Source: Clostridium fessum (GTDB lineage Bacteria > Bacillota > Clostridia > Lachnospirales > Lachnospiraceae). Taken from it: DNA of 64,000 nucleotides. Below the pieces are notes generated by a model. The model was not told where the DNA came from, did no database searches, and saw only the letters and a program-made list of their open reading frames with translations. A program made the translations under genes and the position numbers. Of the stretch, positions 16,821-25,581 are shown one piece after another (the first letter of the stretch is position 1; each line of letters starts with the position of its first letter). Location of the stretch: positions 223,928 to 287,927 of the forward strand of contig NZ_PYLO01000004.1 in assembly GCF_003024715.1 (NCBI RefSeq). The letters run 5' to 3'.

Positions 16821-18158
16821 TTGAGTTTTTTGAGTTCTGGTGATGGGATACAGCTATTGATTTTGATACTTCTGCTTTTGATGTCGGCTTTCTTTTCTTC
16901 GACGGAGACGGCGCTGACGACGGTCAACAAGATCCGGGTGCGGACGCTGGCGGAGAATGGCGATAAGCAGGCAGAGTATGTATTGAAGATCATAGAGGAT
17001 CCGAGCAAAATGCTGAGTGCGATTCTGATCGGCAACAATGTGGTAAACCTGTATGCGTCTTCTCTTGCGACGGTTCTTGCCACCCACATCTGGGGTAACA
17101 AGATCGTAGGGATTGCGACGGGCATTCTGACGCTTTTAATCCTGATTTTCGGCGAGATCACGCCGAAGACGGTTGCGACTATACAGGCTGAGCGGATTGC
17201 ATTTCGGTTCGCTAAAATCATTTATTATATCATGACGGTGCTGACACCGGTCATTTTTGTGGTCAACCAGCTCTCGTTTTTAGTGTTGAAGCTGCTTCGC
17301 GTGGATGTGAAGGCAAAGGGCGAGTCCATCACGGAGGATGAGCTGCGGACGATCGTGGAGGTCAGCCACGAAGAGGGCGTCATCGAGTCCGAAGAGAAGA
17401 AGATGATCAACAATGTGTTTGATTTTGGGGACGCCGTGGCGCGCGATGTCATGCTTCCGAAGGTCAACATGACGTTTGTGGACGTGGATGCGACGTATGA
17501 CGAGCTGATGGAGGTATTCCGCAGTGAGAAATACACGCGTTACCCGGTCTATGAGGAGACGACGGACAATGTCATCGGTGTTCTGAACATCAAGGATATT
17601 TTCTTAAAAGGCGGGGAAGAGGGCTTTTCTGTCCGGAAATATCTGCGGAAACCTCTCTATACATATGAGTTTAAGAAGGTTGCTGAGCTGATGCGCGAGA
17701 TGCGGAAAGCAGCGATCAGCATCGTGATCGTGCTCGACGAGTACGGTTCGACGGTCGGTCTTATCACGCTGGAAGATATGCTGGAGGAGATTGTCGGAGA
17801 TATCCGGGACGAGTACGATGGAGACGAGGAAAAGTCCATACAGCGCATCGCCCCGCGGGAATACATGGTAGACGGTTCGGTCAAACTTGACGATCTGGAT
17901 GAACGCCTGAATCTGGAACTCCAGTCAGACGAATATGATTCCATTGGCGGACTGGTGATCGGACTTTTGAACCATCTTCCACAGGAAAAAGAAGAGGTTG
18001 TGGTGGAAAACGTCCGCCTCGTCGTCGAATGTGTGGATAAGAACCGGATCGATAAGATTCATCTGTACCTGTTAAGCCCGTCGGAGGCGGCGTTAGCTAA
18101 ACATACCGCCGATGGTGCCGCTTCCGGCGCAGAGGGCGAAGGAAAGCAGCAGGGATGA
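16821..18158 (+). CDS. CNNM/CorC (HlyC-type) membrane protein with CBS domains
   Basis: This 445-residue protein has an N-terminal DUF21/CNNM membrane domain with about four helices (LLILILLLLMSAFFSSTETALTT at the start). A CBS pair follows (about residues 200-330; YTRYPVYEETTDNVIGVLNIKD and VLDEYGSTVGLITLEDMLEEIVGDI), then a C-terminal CorC_HlyC transporter-associated domain. Family members have been linked to magnesium and other divalent cation efflux; the old haemolysin name is misleading. The start is uncertain: TTG 16821 (GGGGAG 7 bp upstream) or TTG 16830 (AGGAG 9 bp upstream). Its end overlaps the converging TIGR04086 gene by 66 bp. Confidence 0.88.
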   Translation: MSFLSSGDGIQLLILILLLLMSAFFSSTETALTTVNKIRVRTLAENGDKQAEYVLKIIEDPSKMLSAILIGNNVVNLYASSLATVLATHIWGNKIVGIATGILTLLILIFGEITPKTVATIQAERIAFRFAKIIYYIMTVLTPVIFVVNQLSFLVLKLLRVDVKAKGESITEDELRTIVEVSHEEGVIESEEKKMINNVFDFGDAVARDVMLPKVNMTFVDVDATYDELMEVFRSEKYTRYPVYEETTDNVIGVLNIKDIFLKGGEEGFSVRKYLRKPLYTYEFKKVAELMREMRKAAISIVIVLDEYGSTVGLITLEDMLEEIVGDIRDEYDGDEEKSIQRIAPREYMVDGSVKLDDLDERLNLELQSDEYDSIGGLVIGLLNHLPQEKEEVVVENVRLVVECVDKNRIDKIHLYLLSPSEAALAKHTADGAASGAEGEGKQQG

Positions 18159-18452
18159 GGCAGTCTCCTTGAGGGACTGTCGGATCGCAAAAGACAGGGC
18201 TAGAAAAATAAGAAAATAAAGGGCGCCGGCACAGAATCCCCAGAGGAACCGGCGCCTTTTTGCTTTCTTTCCGGCGACGAGTCCTGCCAGAAAGCAGGCG
18301 AGAATGTAGATGCCGCGCACTCCTAGCGTGATTTCCTTTTCACCCCACTGAAACCGGTACATCCCAAACGCGAGCAGAAGCAGAAAGACAGCGGTTGCCG
18401 CGTAGGAGAAGAGGGAAGAACGGAGCAGAATCTGGATAGCTGATTTTTCCAT
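18093..18452 (-). CDS. TIGR04086 family small membrane protein
   Basis: This 119-residue protein has four predicted hydrophobic segments and a GGMFS end, matching TIGR04086, a Clostridia family of unknown function. From general knowledge, this family often sits beside the SCIFF peptide and the yajC/secDF genes, as it does here. It is on the opposite strand to SCIFF and converges with the CorC-type gene, overlapping it by 66 bp. No function can be proposed from sequence alone. Confidence 0.8.
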   Translation of the reverse strand: MEKSAIQILLRSSLFSYAATAVFLLLLAFGMYRFQWGEKEITLGVRGIYILACFLAGLVAGKKAKRRRFLWGFCAGALYFLIFLALSFAIRQSLKETASSLLLSFALCAGSGTIGGMFS

Positions 18453-18541
18453 GATAAAATACCTGTGTGCATTCTTTTTCTATTCGTATGAACAAAGAAG
18501 GACAAATATGCCTGCAGAATGAAACATTGTTACAAACAAGC

Positions 18542-18673
18542 GTTACTGTTCACGCATACGTGCCCAGTAACGGAATTTGCCGTGGCTTCGCATCTCAATA
18601 CGGCAAATTCCTGCTGCCACCACGTTTTCTTACGGCACTTTCGGTTCCAAAAGTGCCTACCCGTGAACAGTTC
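18542..18673. repeat. Palindromic intergenic repeat (MITE/REP-like), full copy
   Basis: This is the most complete copy of a repeat seen several times in the window. It begins with a 30-bp module GTTACTG-N16-CAGTAAC (18542-18571). A hairpin follows, with GGAATTTGCCGT paired to ACGGCAAATTCC, and then a hairpin GGCACTTT/AAAGTGCC. It ends CGTGAACAGT, the complement of its start. No reading frame of its own is convincing. It lies between the TIGR04086 gene and the SCIFF promoter. Confidence 0.8.
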
Positions 18674-18716
18674 CAAAAAAGCCGGAATCTGTGAGAAACA
18701 CGGTAAATTGAAATGC

Positions 18717-18745
18717 TTGCACAAGCGGGCAACATATGATATAAT
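18717..18745 (+). promoter_or_regulatory. Strong promoter of the SCIFF gene
   Basis: TTGCAC at 18717-18722 and a perfect TATAAT at 18740-18745 are spaced by 17 bp, with TG one base before the -10 box. Transcription should start near 18752, about 37 nt before the SCIFF start codon. AAGGAGG at 18774-18780 is the ribosome binding site. These signals predict strong expression of the small precursor. Confidence 0.75.
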
Positions 18746-18788
18746 CTGTAGGACTTTATATACTAAAAAAATGAAGGAGGACATAGAG

Positions 18789-18935
18789 ATGAAACACGTA
18801 AAGACACTGAGCGCAAGCACACTGAAGAACAGCATGAAGAAAGGCGGCTGCGGCGAGTGCCAGACATCCTGCCAGTCTGCATGTAAGACATCCTGTACTG
18901 TAGGTAACCAGAGCTGCGAGAACCAGAACCGCTAA
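18789..18935 (+). CDS. SCIFF peptide (six-cysteine ranthipeptide precursor)
   Basis: This 48-residue precursor starts MKHVKTLSASTLKNS and then has six cysteines at positions 21, 24, 28, 32, 36 and 43, the definition of SCIFF (six cysteines in forty-five residues). The leader (1-18) is the part recognised by the maturase, and the Cys/Ser/Thr-rich core (CQTSCQSACKTSC region) is the substrate. In the studied relative from Clostridium thermocellum, the partner enzyme installs a thioether between a Cys and a Thr. The function of SCIFF peptides is unsettled; roles in quorum sensing have been proposed. The maturase gene follows 185 bp downstream. Confidence 0.95.
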   Translation: MKHVKTLSASTLKNSMKKGGCGECQTSCQSACKTSCTVGNQSCENQNR

Positions 18936-18955
18936 TTGGCAGTACAAAACAAATG

Positions 18956-19095
18956 AGGCGTTTTCTGATAAATCAGAGCTTTTCATGAGTGGGAGAGCTG
19001 GAGTCTGAGAAAACGCAGAGTTGACACAGGGAGGCAGACAAGACGGAGCGCGGTCCGAGGAGAGGACTGCATATGTTCCGGGTTGTCTGCCTGCC
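18956..19095 (+). promoter_or_regulatory. Two long hairpins between SCIFF and its maturase
   Basis: GCGTTTTCT (18958-18966) is perfectly complementary to AGAAAACGC (19008-19016). AGGCAGACAA (19032-19041) is perfectly complementary to TTGTCTGCCT (19083-19092), with a further inner GGTCC/GGACT pairing. Neither is followed by a T run, so they are not ordinary terminators. They may mark an RNA processing site or slow read-through, setting a high precursor to enzyme ratio. Confidence 0.5.
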
Positions 19096-19120
19096 TATGT
19101 CTTATAGAAGGAGAAAGACA

Positions 19121-20524
19121 GTGATTCATCAGTATATAAATAATGGATATTATATCGTACTGGATGTCAACAGTGGCTCCGTCCATTCGGTCGATCCGCT
19201 TCTGTACGATGTGATTTCCTTTTTATCGGAGCGGATTCCGGATAGCGAGAAGCCGTTTCAGATTGCCCAGTCTCTGAAAGACGAGACGGCGGCAGCATTA
19301 AAAGAGAAATACAGCCAGGAAGAGATCAGAGAGGCGTTTGAGGACATTCAGGAGCTCATCGATCAGGAAGAACTCTTTACCGCTGACATTTACAAAAACT
19401 TCGTTATGGATTTCAAGAAGCGCCAGACGGTTGTCAAGGCACTCTGCCTGCATATCGCGCATGACTGCAACCTTGCCTGTCAGTACTGCTTTGCAGAAGA
19501 GGGCGAGTATCATGGACGCAGAGCGCTGATGACATTTGAGGTCGGCAAGAAAGCGCTGGATTTCCTGATTGCCAATTCTGGAAACCGCCGGAACCTGGAA
19601 GTCGATTTCTTCGGCGGCGAGCCGCTGATGAACTGGCAGGTGGTTAAACAGTTAGTCGAGTACGGACGTTCCCAGGAAGAGGCGCACAACAAGAAATTCC
19701 GTTTCACACTGACCACCAACGGCGTTCTGTTAAACGATGAAATTATGGAATTCTGCAACCGCGAGATGTCAAACGTCGTGCTCAGTCTGGATGGACGAAA
19801 AGAGGTCAACGACAAGATGCGCCCATTCCGCAACGGAACCGGAAGCTACGACCTGATCGTGCCGAAGTTCCAGAAATTTGCAGAGAAGCGCGGAGACCGC
19901 GATTATTTCGTGCGTGGTACCTTCACACACAACAACCTGGATTTTGGCAAAGATGTTCTGCATTTTGCCGATCTTGGATTCAAGAAAATGTCGGTTGAGC
20001 CGGTCGTAGCACCGGATGAAGAGCCTTACGCGATCAAAGAGGCGGATCTTCCGCAGATTCTCGAGGAATATGACCGTCTGGCAGCAGAGTATGTCAAGAG
20101 ACACAAAGAGGGACGCGGCTTCACGTTCTTCCACTTTATGCTCGATCTGACACAGGGACCGTGCGTGGCAAAACGTCTGTCCGGATGCGGTTCAGGAACT
20201 GAGTATCTGGCAGTTACCCCGTGGGGCGACCTCTATCCGTGCCATCAGTTTGTAGGAAACGAAGATTTCCTGCTCGGCAACGTGGATACGGGCGTGACCA
20301 ACACGGCAGTCCGCGACGAGTTCAAGCTCTGCAATGTCTATGCGAAAGACAAATGTCGGGATTGCTTTGCCAGATTTTACTGCAGTGGCGGCTGTGCGGC
20401 CAATTCCTACAACTTCCACGGTTCCATCACGGATGCGTATGATATCGGGTGCGAGATGCAGAAAAAACGTATCGAGTGCGCGATCATGATAAAAGCTGCT
20501 CTTGCAGACGGCTCTGACGAGTAG
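19121..20524 (+). CDS. SCIFF radical SAM maturase (thioether-forming)
   Basis: The start is GTG 19121, with AAGGAG at 19108-19113; the protein then begins MIHQYINNGYYIVLDVNSG, as in other SCIFF maturases. It has 467 residues: an N-terminal peptide-recognition region (about 1-90), then the radical SAM domain with the CNLACQYC cluster (CX3CX2C), and a C-terminal Cys-rich SPASM domain (CGSGTEYLAVTPWGDLYPC, then CRDCFARFYCSGGC) that binds auxiliary iron-sulfur clusters. It uses SAM radical chemistry to crosslink cysteines of the SCIFF peptide just upstream. secDF follows 19 bp after its stop. Confidence 0.95.
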   Translation: MIHQYINNGYYIVLDVNSGSVHSVDPLLYDVISFLSERIPDSEKPFQIAQSLKDETAAALKEKYSQEEIREAFEDIQELIDQEELFTADIYKNFVMDFKKRQTVVKALCLHIAHDCNLACQYCFAEEGEYHGRRALMTFEVGKKALDFLIANSGNRRNLEVDFFGGEPLMNWQVVKQLVEYGRSQEEAHNKKFRFTLTTNGVLLNDEIMEFCNREMSNVVLSLDGRKEVNDKMRPFRNGTGSYDLIVPKFQKFAEKRGDRDYFVRGTFTHNNLDFGKDVLHFADLGFKKMSVEPVVAPDEEPYAIKEADLPQILEEYDRLAAEYVKRHKEGRGFTFFHFMLDLTQGPCVAKRLSGCGSGTEYLAVTPWGDLYPCHQFVGNEDFLLGNVDTGVTNTAVRDEFKLCNVYAKDKCRDCFARFYCSGGCAANSYNFHGSITDAYDIGCEMQKKRIECAIMIKAALADGSDE

Positions 20525-20543
20525 AGAACAAGGAGAGAGAGGA

Positions 20544-22706
20544 ATGAAGAACAAAAAAGGAAAAAGCTTCCTGGGGATGCTGCTCCTTCTGATTGCCATC
20601 GGCGTATTCGGCTATTTCGGCTATTCGACGATGAATCAGATCAAGCTGGGTCTTGACCTGGCTGGCGGTGTCAGCATTACCTATCAGGCGAAAGAAGAAA
20701 ATCCGTCTTCCGAGGATATGGCGGATACGATCTACAAGCTCCAGCAGCGTGTACAGAATTACAGTACCGAGGCGGAGGTTTACCAGGAGGGTAATAACCG
20801 TATCAACGTAGATATTCCGGGTGTATCGGATGCCAACGCGATTCTGGAAGAGTTAGGAAAACCGGGTTCCCTGATTTTCGTGGACTCTGAAGGAAATCAG
20901 ATCCTTGATGGTAAACAGGTTGCCAGCGCGAAAGCCGGCATGACCGAGGATAAGGCGACCGGTTCCAAGGCGTATGTCGTTTCTCTGACCTTTACCGAGG
21001 AAGGTAAACAGGCATTTGCTGAGGCGACCACGAATGGCGTCGGAAAACCAATTTATATCATTTATGATAACCAGATTATTTCTGCTCCGACCGTCCGTGA
21101 GGCGATCACAGGCGGACAGTGCCAGATCGACGGCATGGCGGATTATGAAGAGGCAAATAATCTTGCGTCCACGATCCGTATCGGTTCCCTGTCCCTGGAG
21201 CTGGAAGAGCTGCGTTCCAACGTAGTTGGCGCGAAGCTGGGCCAGGAGGCGATCTCCACCAGCTTAAAGGCAGGTCTGATCGGATTTGCCATTGTCATTG
21301 TATTTATGATTGCCGTATATCTGCTTCCGGGTCTGGCTGCATCTCTGGCTCTGTGCCTGTATGTCGGTCTGATCCTGATCCTGTTAGTTGCATTTGAGGT
21401 GACTCTGACGCTTCCGGGCGTGGCTGGTATCATCCTGTCGATTGGTATGGCGGTGGATGCGAACGTTATCATTTTCACCCGTATCAAAGAGGAGATCGGT
21501 CTGGGAACATCCGTCAAGAATGCGATCAAGGCAGGTTTCGCCAAGGCACTTTCCGCGATCATCGACGGAAACGTAACCACCCTGATTGCGGCAGCGGTTC
21601 TGTTCTGGAGAGGTTCCGGTACCGTCAAGGGCTTTGCGGCGACGCTGGCAATCGGTATCGTGCTTTCTATGTTCACGGCGCTGTTTGTAACCAAATTTGC
21701 CCTGAACTGCTTCTATGAGATGGGCTTTGAGGATGCGAAATTCTACGGATGCCGCAAGGATATGAAGACGCGTCCGTTCCTGAAATTCCGCAAGCTTTAC
21801 TTTGCTCTGTCGCTCGTGATCATTCTGGCAGGCGTCGGTAGCATGGTTCACAATCAGTCTTCGATGGGTGTGCCGCTCAACTACAGCATGGAGTTCAGAG
21901 GCGGTACTTCTACAAACGTTACCTTTAACGAGGATATGTCTCTGGAAGATATTTCCTCCCAGGTGGTTCCGGTGGTAGAAAAGATTACCGGCGAAGCTGG
22001 CACACAGACCCAGAAGGTAGCCGGAAGCAACGAGGTTATCATCAAGACACGTACCCTGAACATGGACGAGCGCGAAGAGTTAAACCAGGCGCTGGCGGAT
22101 CAGTTTGGTGTGGATAAAGAGAAGATCACAGCCGATAGTATCTCCGGTGCAGTCAGCCAGGAGATGAAGCGCGATGCGATTGTGGCGGTTACGATTGCGA
22201 CGATCTGCATGTTGATCTACATCTGGTTCCGTTTCAGCAATATCACGTTCGCGGCGGGCGCGGTTCTTGCCCTGATGCACGATGTACTGGTTGTCCTGAC
22301 CTGCTATGCGATGCTGCGCTGGTCGGTTGGTTCGACGTTCATCGCCTGCATGCTGACGATTGTCGGTTACTCAATCAACGCGACGATCGTTATCTTCGAC
22401 CGTATCCGTGAGAATATGAAGCTTCTGGGCAATAAAGAGTCCGCTGAGACGATCGTCAACACCAGTATCAGCCAGACCCTGACGCGAAGCATCAACACGA
22501 CGCTGACGACCTTCGTCATGGTCCTGATTCTTTACATCCTGGGTGTATCTTCCATCCGTGAGTTTGCTCTTCCGCTGATGGTAGGTCTGATCTGCGGTAC
22601 GTATTCGTCCGTATGCCTGTCCGGCTCTGTCTGGTATGTGCTGAATAAAAAGCGCATGGAGAAGAATGCCAAACCGGTTGGTAAGAAGGCAAAGGCAGAG
22701 AAGTAA
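20544..22706 (+). CDS. secDF: Protein translocase SecDF (fused SecD and SecF)
   Basis: SecDF uses the proton gradient to help pull proteins out of the Sec channel. The 720-residue protein joins SecD (about 1-420) and SecF (about 425-700), with twelve membrane segments in total. Typical motifs are GLDLAGGVSITY near residue 38, GMAVDANVIIFTRIKEEI in SecD, FRGGTSTNV at the start of SecF, and TIVGYSINATIVIFDRIREN in SecF. The start ATG 20544 follows an AGGAGAGAG site. It sits in a run with tgt and yajC (gaps of 17 bp), an order common in Firmicutes. Confidence 0.95.
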   Translation: MKNKKGKSFLGMLLLLIAIGVFGYFGYSTMNQIKLGLDLAGGVSITYQAKEENPSSEDMADTIYKLQQRVQNYSTEAEVYQEGNNRINVDIPGVSDANAILEELGKPGSLIFVDSEGNQILDGKQVASAKAGMTEDKATGSKAYVVSLTFTEEGKQAFAEATTNGVGKPIYIIYDNQIISAPTVREAITGGQCQIDGMADYEEANNLASTIRIGSLSLELEELRSNVVGAKLGQEAISTSLKAGLIGFAIVIVFMIAVYLLPGLAASLALCLYVGLILILLVAFEVTLTLPGVAGIILSIGMAVDANVIIFTRIKEEIGLGTSVKNAIKAGFAKALSAIIDGNVTTLIAAAVLFWRGSGTVKGFAATLAIGIVLSMFTALFVTKFALNCFYEMGFEDAKFYGCRKDMKTRPFLKFRKLYFALSLVIILAGVGSMVHNQSSMGVPLNYSMEFRGGTSTNVTFNEDMSLEDISSQVVPVVEKITGEAGTQTQKVAGSNEVIIKTRTLNMDEREELNQALADQFGVDKEKITADSISGAVSQEMKRDAIVAVTIATICMLIYIWFRFSNITFAAGAVLALMHDVLVVLTCYAMLRWSVGSTFIACMLTIVGYSINATIVIFDRIRENMKLLGNKESAETIVNTSISQTLTRSINTTLTTFVMVLILYILGVSSIREFALPLMVGLICGTYSSVCLSGSVWYVLNKKRMEKNAKPVGKKAKAEK

Positions 22707-22723
22707 AAAGTATAGGAAAAAAG

Positions 22724-23860
22724 ATGGAATACAAGATTTTATACAAAGATGGCCGCGCAAAACGCGCGGAAATGAAAACGGTCCACGGAACCATCCAGAC
22801 GCCTGTTTTCATGAATGTCGGCACGGTGGCGGCGATCAAGGGCGCGGTTTCGACCGATGATCTCCGCACGATCGGCACGCAGGTGGAACTTTCCAATACC
22901 TACCACCTCCATGTCCGTACCGGCGACAAGCTGATCCGACAGTTTGGCGGTCTGCACAAATTTATGAACTGGGATCGCCCGATCCTCACGGATTCCGGCG
23001 GATTTCAGGTGTTTTCCCTGGCGGGACTGCGGAAGATTAAAGAAGAGGGCGTTTATTTTAACTCCCACATCGATGGTCACAAGATTTTCATGGGACCGGA
23101 GGAAAGTATGCAGATTCAGTCCAACTTAGGTTCGACGATCGCGATGGCATTTGATGAGTGCCCGCCGAGTCTTGCCGATCGGGACTATGTACAGAAATCA
23201 GTGGAGCGCACGACGCGCTGGCTGGCGCGCTGCAAGGATGAGATGGCACGCCTCAATGCACTGCCGGATACGGTCAACCGGGAACAGCTCCTGTTTGGTA
23301 TCAATCAGGGTGCGATTTACGAGGATATCCGTATCGAACACGCGAAGGAAATCAGCAAAATGAACCTCGATGGCTATGCGGTCGGAGGTCTGGCAGTTGG
23401 CGAGAGCCATGAGGAAATGTATCGGATTCTGGATGCAGTCGTTCCGCACCTGCCGGAGGACAAGCCGACTTATCTTATGGGCGTTGGCACACCGGCAAAC
23501 ATCCTGGAAGCGGTAGACCGGGGCGTCGATTTCTTTGACTGTGTGTACCCGTCCCGGAATGGACGCCACAGCCATGTATACACGAACCATGGCAAATTAA
23601 ATCTCCTGAACAGCAAATATGAGCTGGATCCGCGCCCAATCGAGGAAGGCTGCGGCTGCCCGGCATGCCGTTCTTACTCCCGCGCATATATCCGCCACCT
23701 GTTTAAGGCGAAGGAAATGCTGGGGATGAGATTATGCGTCTTGCATAATTTGTATTTTTATAATAAAATGATGGAAGAGATTCGCGACGCGATCGAACAT
23801 CACTGTTATGCTGAGTATAAAGCAAAGAAACTTGCAGGCATGATGGGTGAATCGAACTAA
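22724..23860 (+). CDS. tgt: Queuine tRNA-ribosyltransferase
   Basis: Tgt exchanges guanine 34 of tRNAs with GUN anticodons for the queuosine precursor preQ1. The 378-residue protein has the TIM-barrel family signatures: ILTDSGGFQVFSLAGLRKI with the catalytic-region Asp near residue 88, GGLAVGESHEEM near 222, and DCVYPSRNGRHSHVYT with the nucleophilic Asp near 267. A zinc site follows (CGCPACRSYSRAYIRHLFKAKE). queA, the next enzyme in the pathway, lies at 62.6 kb in the same window. It is co-transcribed with secDF and yajC. Confidence 0.96.
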   Translation: MEYKILYKDGRAKRAEMKTVHGTIQTPVFMNVGTVAAIKGAVSTDDLRTIGTQVELSNTYHLHVRTGDKLIRQFGGLHKFMNWDRPILTDSGGFQVFSLAGLRKIKEEGVYFNSHIDGHKIFMGPEESMQIQSNLGSTIAMAFDECPPSLADRDYVQKSVERTTRWLARCKDEMARLNALPDTVNREQLLFGINQGAIYEDIRIEHAKEISKMNLDGYAVGGLAVGESHEEMYRILDAVVPHLPEDKPTYLMGVGTPANILEAVDRGVDFFDCVYPSRNGRHSHVYTNHGKLNLLNSKYELDPRPIEEGCGCPACRSYSRAYIRHLFKAKEMLGMRLCVLHNLYFYNKMMEEIRDAIEHHCYAEYKAKKLAGMMGESN

Positions 23861-23877
23861 AGGAGGAAATATACCAC

Positions 23878-24153
23878 ATGAGCAGCACAAGCGGAATGAT
23901 CGTTTACCTTGTATTTATCATTGCCATCTTCTATTTTATGGCAATCCGTCCACAGTCCAAGGAAAAGAAAAAACAGGCAGAACTGATGGCAACCGTAGCA
24001 GTAGGCGACAGCGTTCTGACATCCAGCGGCTTCTACGGCGTGATTATCGATATGACCGATGATACTGTAATCGTAGAGTTCGGAAGCAACAAGAACTGCC
24101 GCATCCCGATGCGTAAGGATGCAATCGTTCAGGTTGAGAAACCGGAAGTCTAA
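23878..24153 (+). CDS. yajC: Preprotein translocase accessory subunit YajC
   Basis: This 91-residue protein has one N-terminal membrane helix (IVYLVFIIAIFYFMAIRPQ) and a basic segment with the conserved RPQSKEKKKQ motif. A small cytoplasmic domain follows (GDSVLTSSGFYGVIIDM). YajC associates with SecDF in the Sec translocase. AAGGAGG precedes the ATG. It is the last gene of the secDF-tgt-yajC run, and a terminator follows. Confidence 0.95.
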   Translation: MSSTSGMIVYLVFIIAIFYFMAIRPQSKEKKKQAELMATVAVGDSVLTSSGFYGVIIDMTDDTVIVEFGSNKNCRIPMRKDAIVQVEKPEV

Positions 24154-24174
24154 GAAGAACGGTAAGAAAGTGAG

Positions 24175-24213
24175 AGGATCGCAGCTCCCGATGGGGGCGG
24201 CGGTCCTTTTTTT
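24175..24213 (+). terminator. Terminator after yajC
   Basis: A GC-rich stem (AGGATCGCAGCTCCC with GGGGGCGGCGGTCCT, including wobble pairs) is followed by seven T residues. Confidence 0.75.
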
Positions 24214-24254
24214 GTGTAACAGGAAATTCCTTGGAATTCCCTATTACACAAAAA
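24208..24254. repeat. Inverted repeat with TTGTGTAA ends
   Basis: TTGTGTAA and TTACACAA frame GGAAATTCC and GGAATTCC, giving a near-palindrome of 47 bp. A similar palindrome with arms TTGTATTATGGAA lies at 37542-37582. Both sit directly next to terminators, so they may be a second family of small intergenic elements. Confidence 0.55.
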
Positions 24255-24325
24255 GGCACTAACGTGCCAATGATGCGCACTCGCGCGAAGCAGAAACATG
24301 TCGCAAGCGACCGCGCTCGGCGCGA

Positions 24326-24356
24326 GAATGTGCCAAGGCACATTCTTTTTTATTTT
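24326..24356 (+). terminator. Second terminator upstream of leuB
   Basis: GAATGTGCC pairs perfectly with GGCACATTC around AA, and TTTTTTATTTT follows. The region between the two terminators (24255-24325) is GC-rich, with a small GGCAC/GTGCC hairpin and CGCG-rich sequence, and has no gene. The 140 bp from here to leuB show no further structure that I can support. Confidence 0.7.
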
Positions 24357-24495
24357 ACAGATAACCCCAGGTTATAGAATAAATTCCAAATTACTATATG
24401 GGGAATACCGGTTTTCCTTCGTCAGAAGATTGCAAAATAGGACGGAATCCGATATGATAAAAAGTAACCGTTTGAAACAAGGGAGGTATTTTATT

Positions 24496-25581
24496 ATGAA
24501 TTGCAATATTACTGTGATTCCGGGCGACGGAATCGGACCGGAGATTGTGAGAGAGGCATGCGGCGTGCTGGACAAGGTGGGCGCCGTCTACGGTCATACA
24601 TTTAATTATACAAAAATCCTGATGGGCGGCTGTTCCATCGACGAGTACGGCGTACCGCTGACCGATGAGGCACTGGAGACCGCGAAAAAGAGTGATTCCG
24701 TCCTGCTCGGTGCAGTCGGCGGCAACGTGGGAAATTCCCGCTGGTACGATGTGGCTCCGAACCTGCGTCCGGAGGCCGGTCTTCTTGCCATCCGTAAAGG
24801 TCTGGGACTGTTCGCGAATATCCGCCCGGCATACCTCTACAAAGAGCTGGCAGATGCCTGCCCGCTAAAGAAAGAGATCATCGGCGACGGCTTCGATATG
24901 GTTATCATGCGTGAGCTGACCGGCGGTCTGTACTTCGGCGACCGTTACACGAAGGAGATTGATGGCGTGACGACCGCGGTAGATACCCTGACCTACAATG
25001 AAAATGAGATCCGCCGGATCGCAATCAAGGCATTCGATATCGCGATGAAGCGCCGCAAGAGCGTTATTAGCGTCGATAAGGCAAACGTACTGGATTCCTC
25101 CCGCCTGTGGAGAAAGGTAGTCGAGGAAGTTGCTAAAGATTATCCGGAAGTTACCCTGACCCATATGCTGGTTGATAACTGCGCGATGCAGCTTGTCATG
25201 AATCCGGGACAGTTCGACGTGATCCTGACTGAGAACATGTTTGGTGATATCCTTTCTGACGAGGCAAGCATGATTACCGGCTCCATCGGTATGCTGTCTT
25301 CGGCCAGCTTAAACGAGGGCAAATTTGGTCTCTACGAGCCGAGCCACGGTTCCGCACCGGACATCGCAGGCAAGGACATCGCAAACCCGATCGCAACTAT
25401 TCTTTCTGCAGCGATGATGCTCCGCTATTCCTTCGATCTGGATAAGGAAGCAAAAGCCATCGAGGATGCCGTACAGCAGGTACTGACCGAGGGCTACCGT
25501 ACCGTGGATATCATGGCGGATGGCTGCAAGCAGGTTGGAACGACAGAGATGGGTAAACTGATTTGCGAGAGAATTAAATAG
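24496..25581 (+). CDS. leuB: 3-isopropylmalate dehydrogenase
   Basis: LeuB oxidises 3-isopropylmalate with NAD in leucine synthesis. I start it at ATG 24496, after GGGAGG at 24480-24486, because the protein then begins at the nucleotide-binding motif [11 protein letters not shown]; a longer open frame upstream has no homology. The 361 residues include the family signature [19 protein letters not shown] and the [16 protein letters not shown] loop that selects NAD. It is followed by ilvD and ilvB, so the branched-chain amino acid genes form one cluster. leuA, leuC and leuD are not in the window. Confidence 0.94.
   Translation: MNCNITVIPGDGIGPEIVREACGVLDKVGAVYGHTFNYTKILMGGCSIDEYGVPLTDEALETAKKSDSVLLGAVGGNVGNSRWYDVAPNLRPEAGLLAIRKGLGLFANIRPAYLYKELADACPLKKEIIGDGFDMVIMRELTGGLYFGDRYTKEIDGVTTAVDTLTYNENEIRRIAIKAFDIAMKRRKSVISVDKANVLDSSRLWRKVVEEVAKDYPEVTLTHMLVDNCAMQLVMNPGQFDVILTENMFGDILSDEASMITGSIGMLSSASLNEGKFGLYEPSHGSAPDIAGKDIANPIATILSAAMMLRYSFDLDKEAKAIEDAVQQVLTEGYRTVDIMADGCKQVGTTEMGKLICERIK

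Noticed and set aside
18519..18788. N-terminal extension of the SCIFF precursor to 18519
   Set aside because: It translates the intergenic repeat and the promoter; AAGGAGG before ATG 18789 and the SCIFF consensus fix the start.
24298..24495. N-terminal extension of LeuB
   Set aside because: It runs through a terminator hairpin; GGGAGG before ATG 24496 and the conserved N-terminal motif fix the start.
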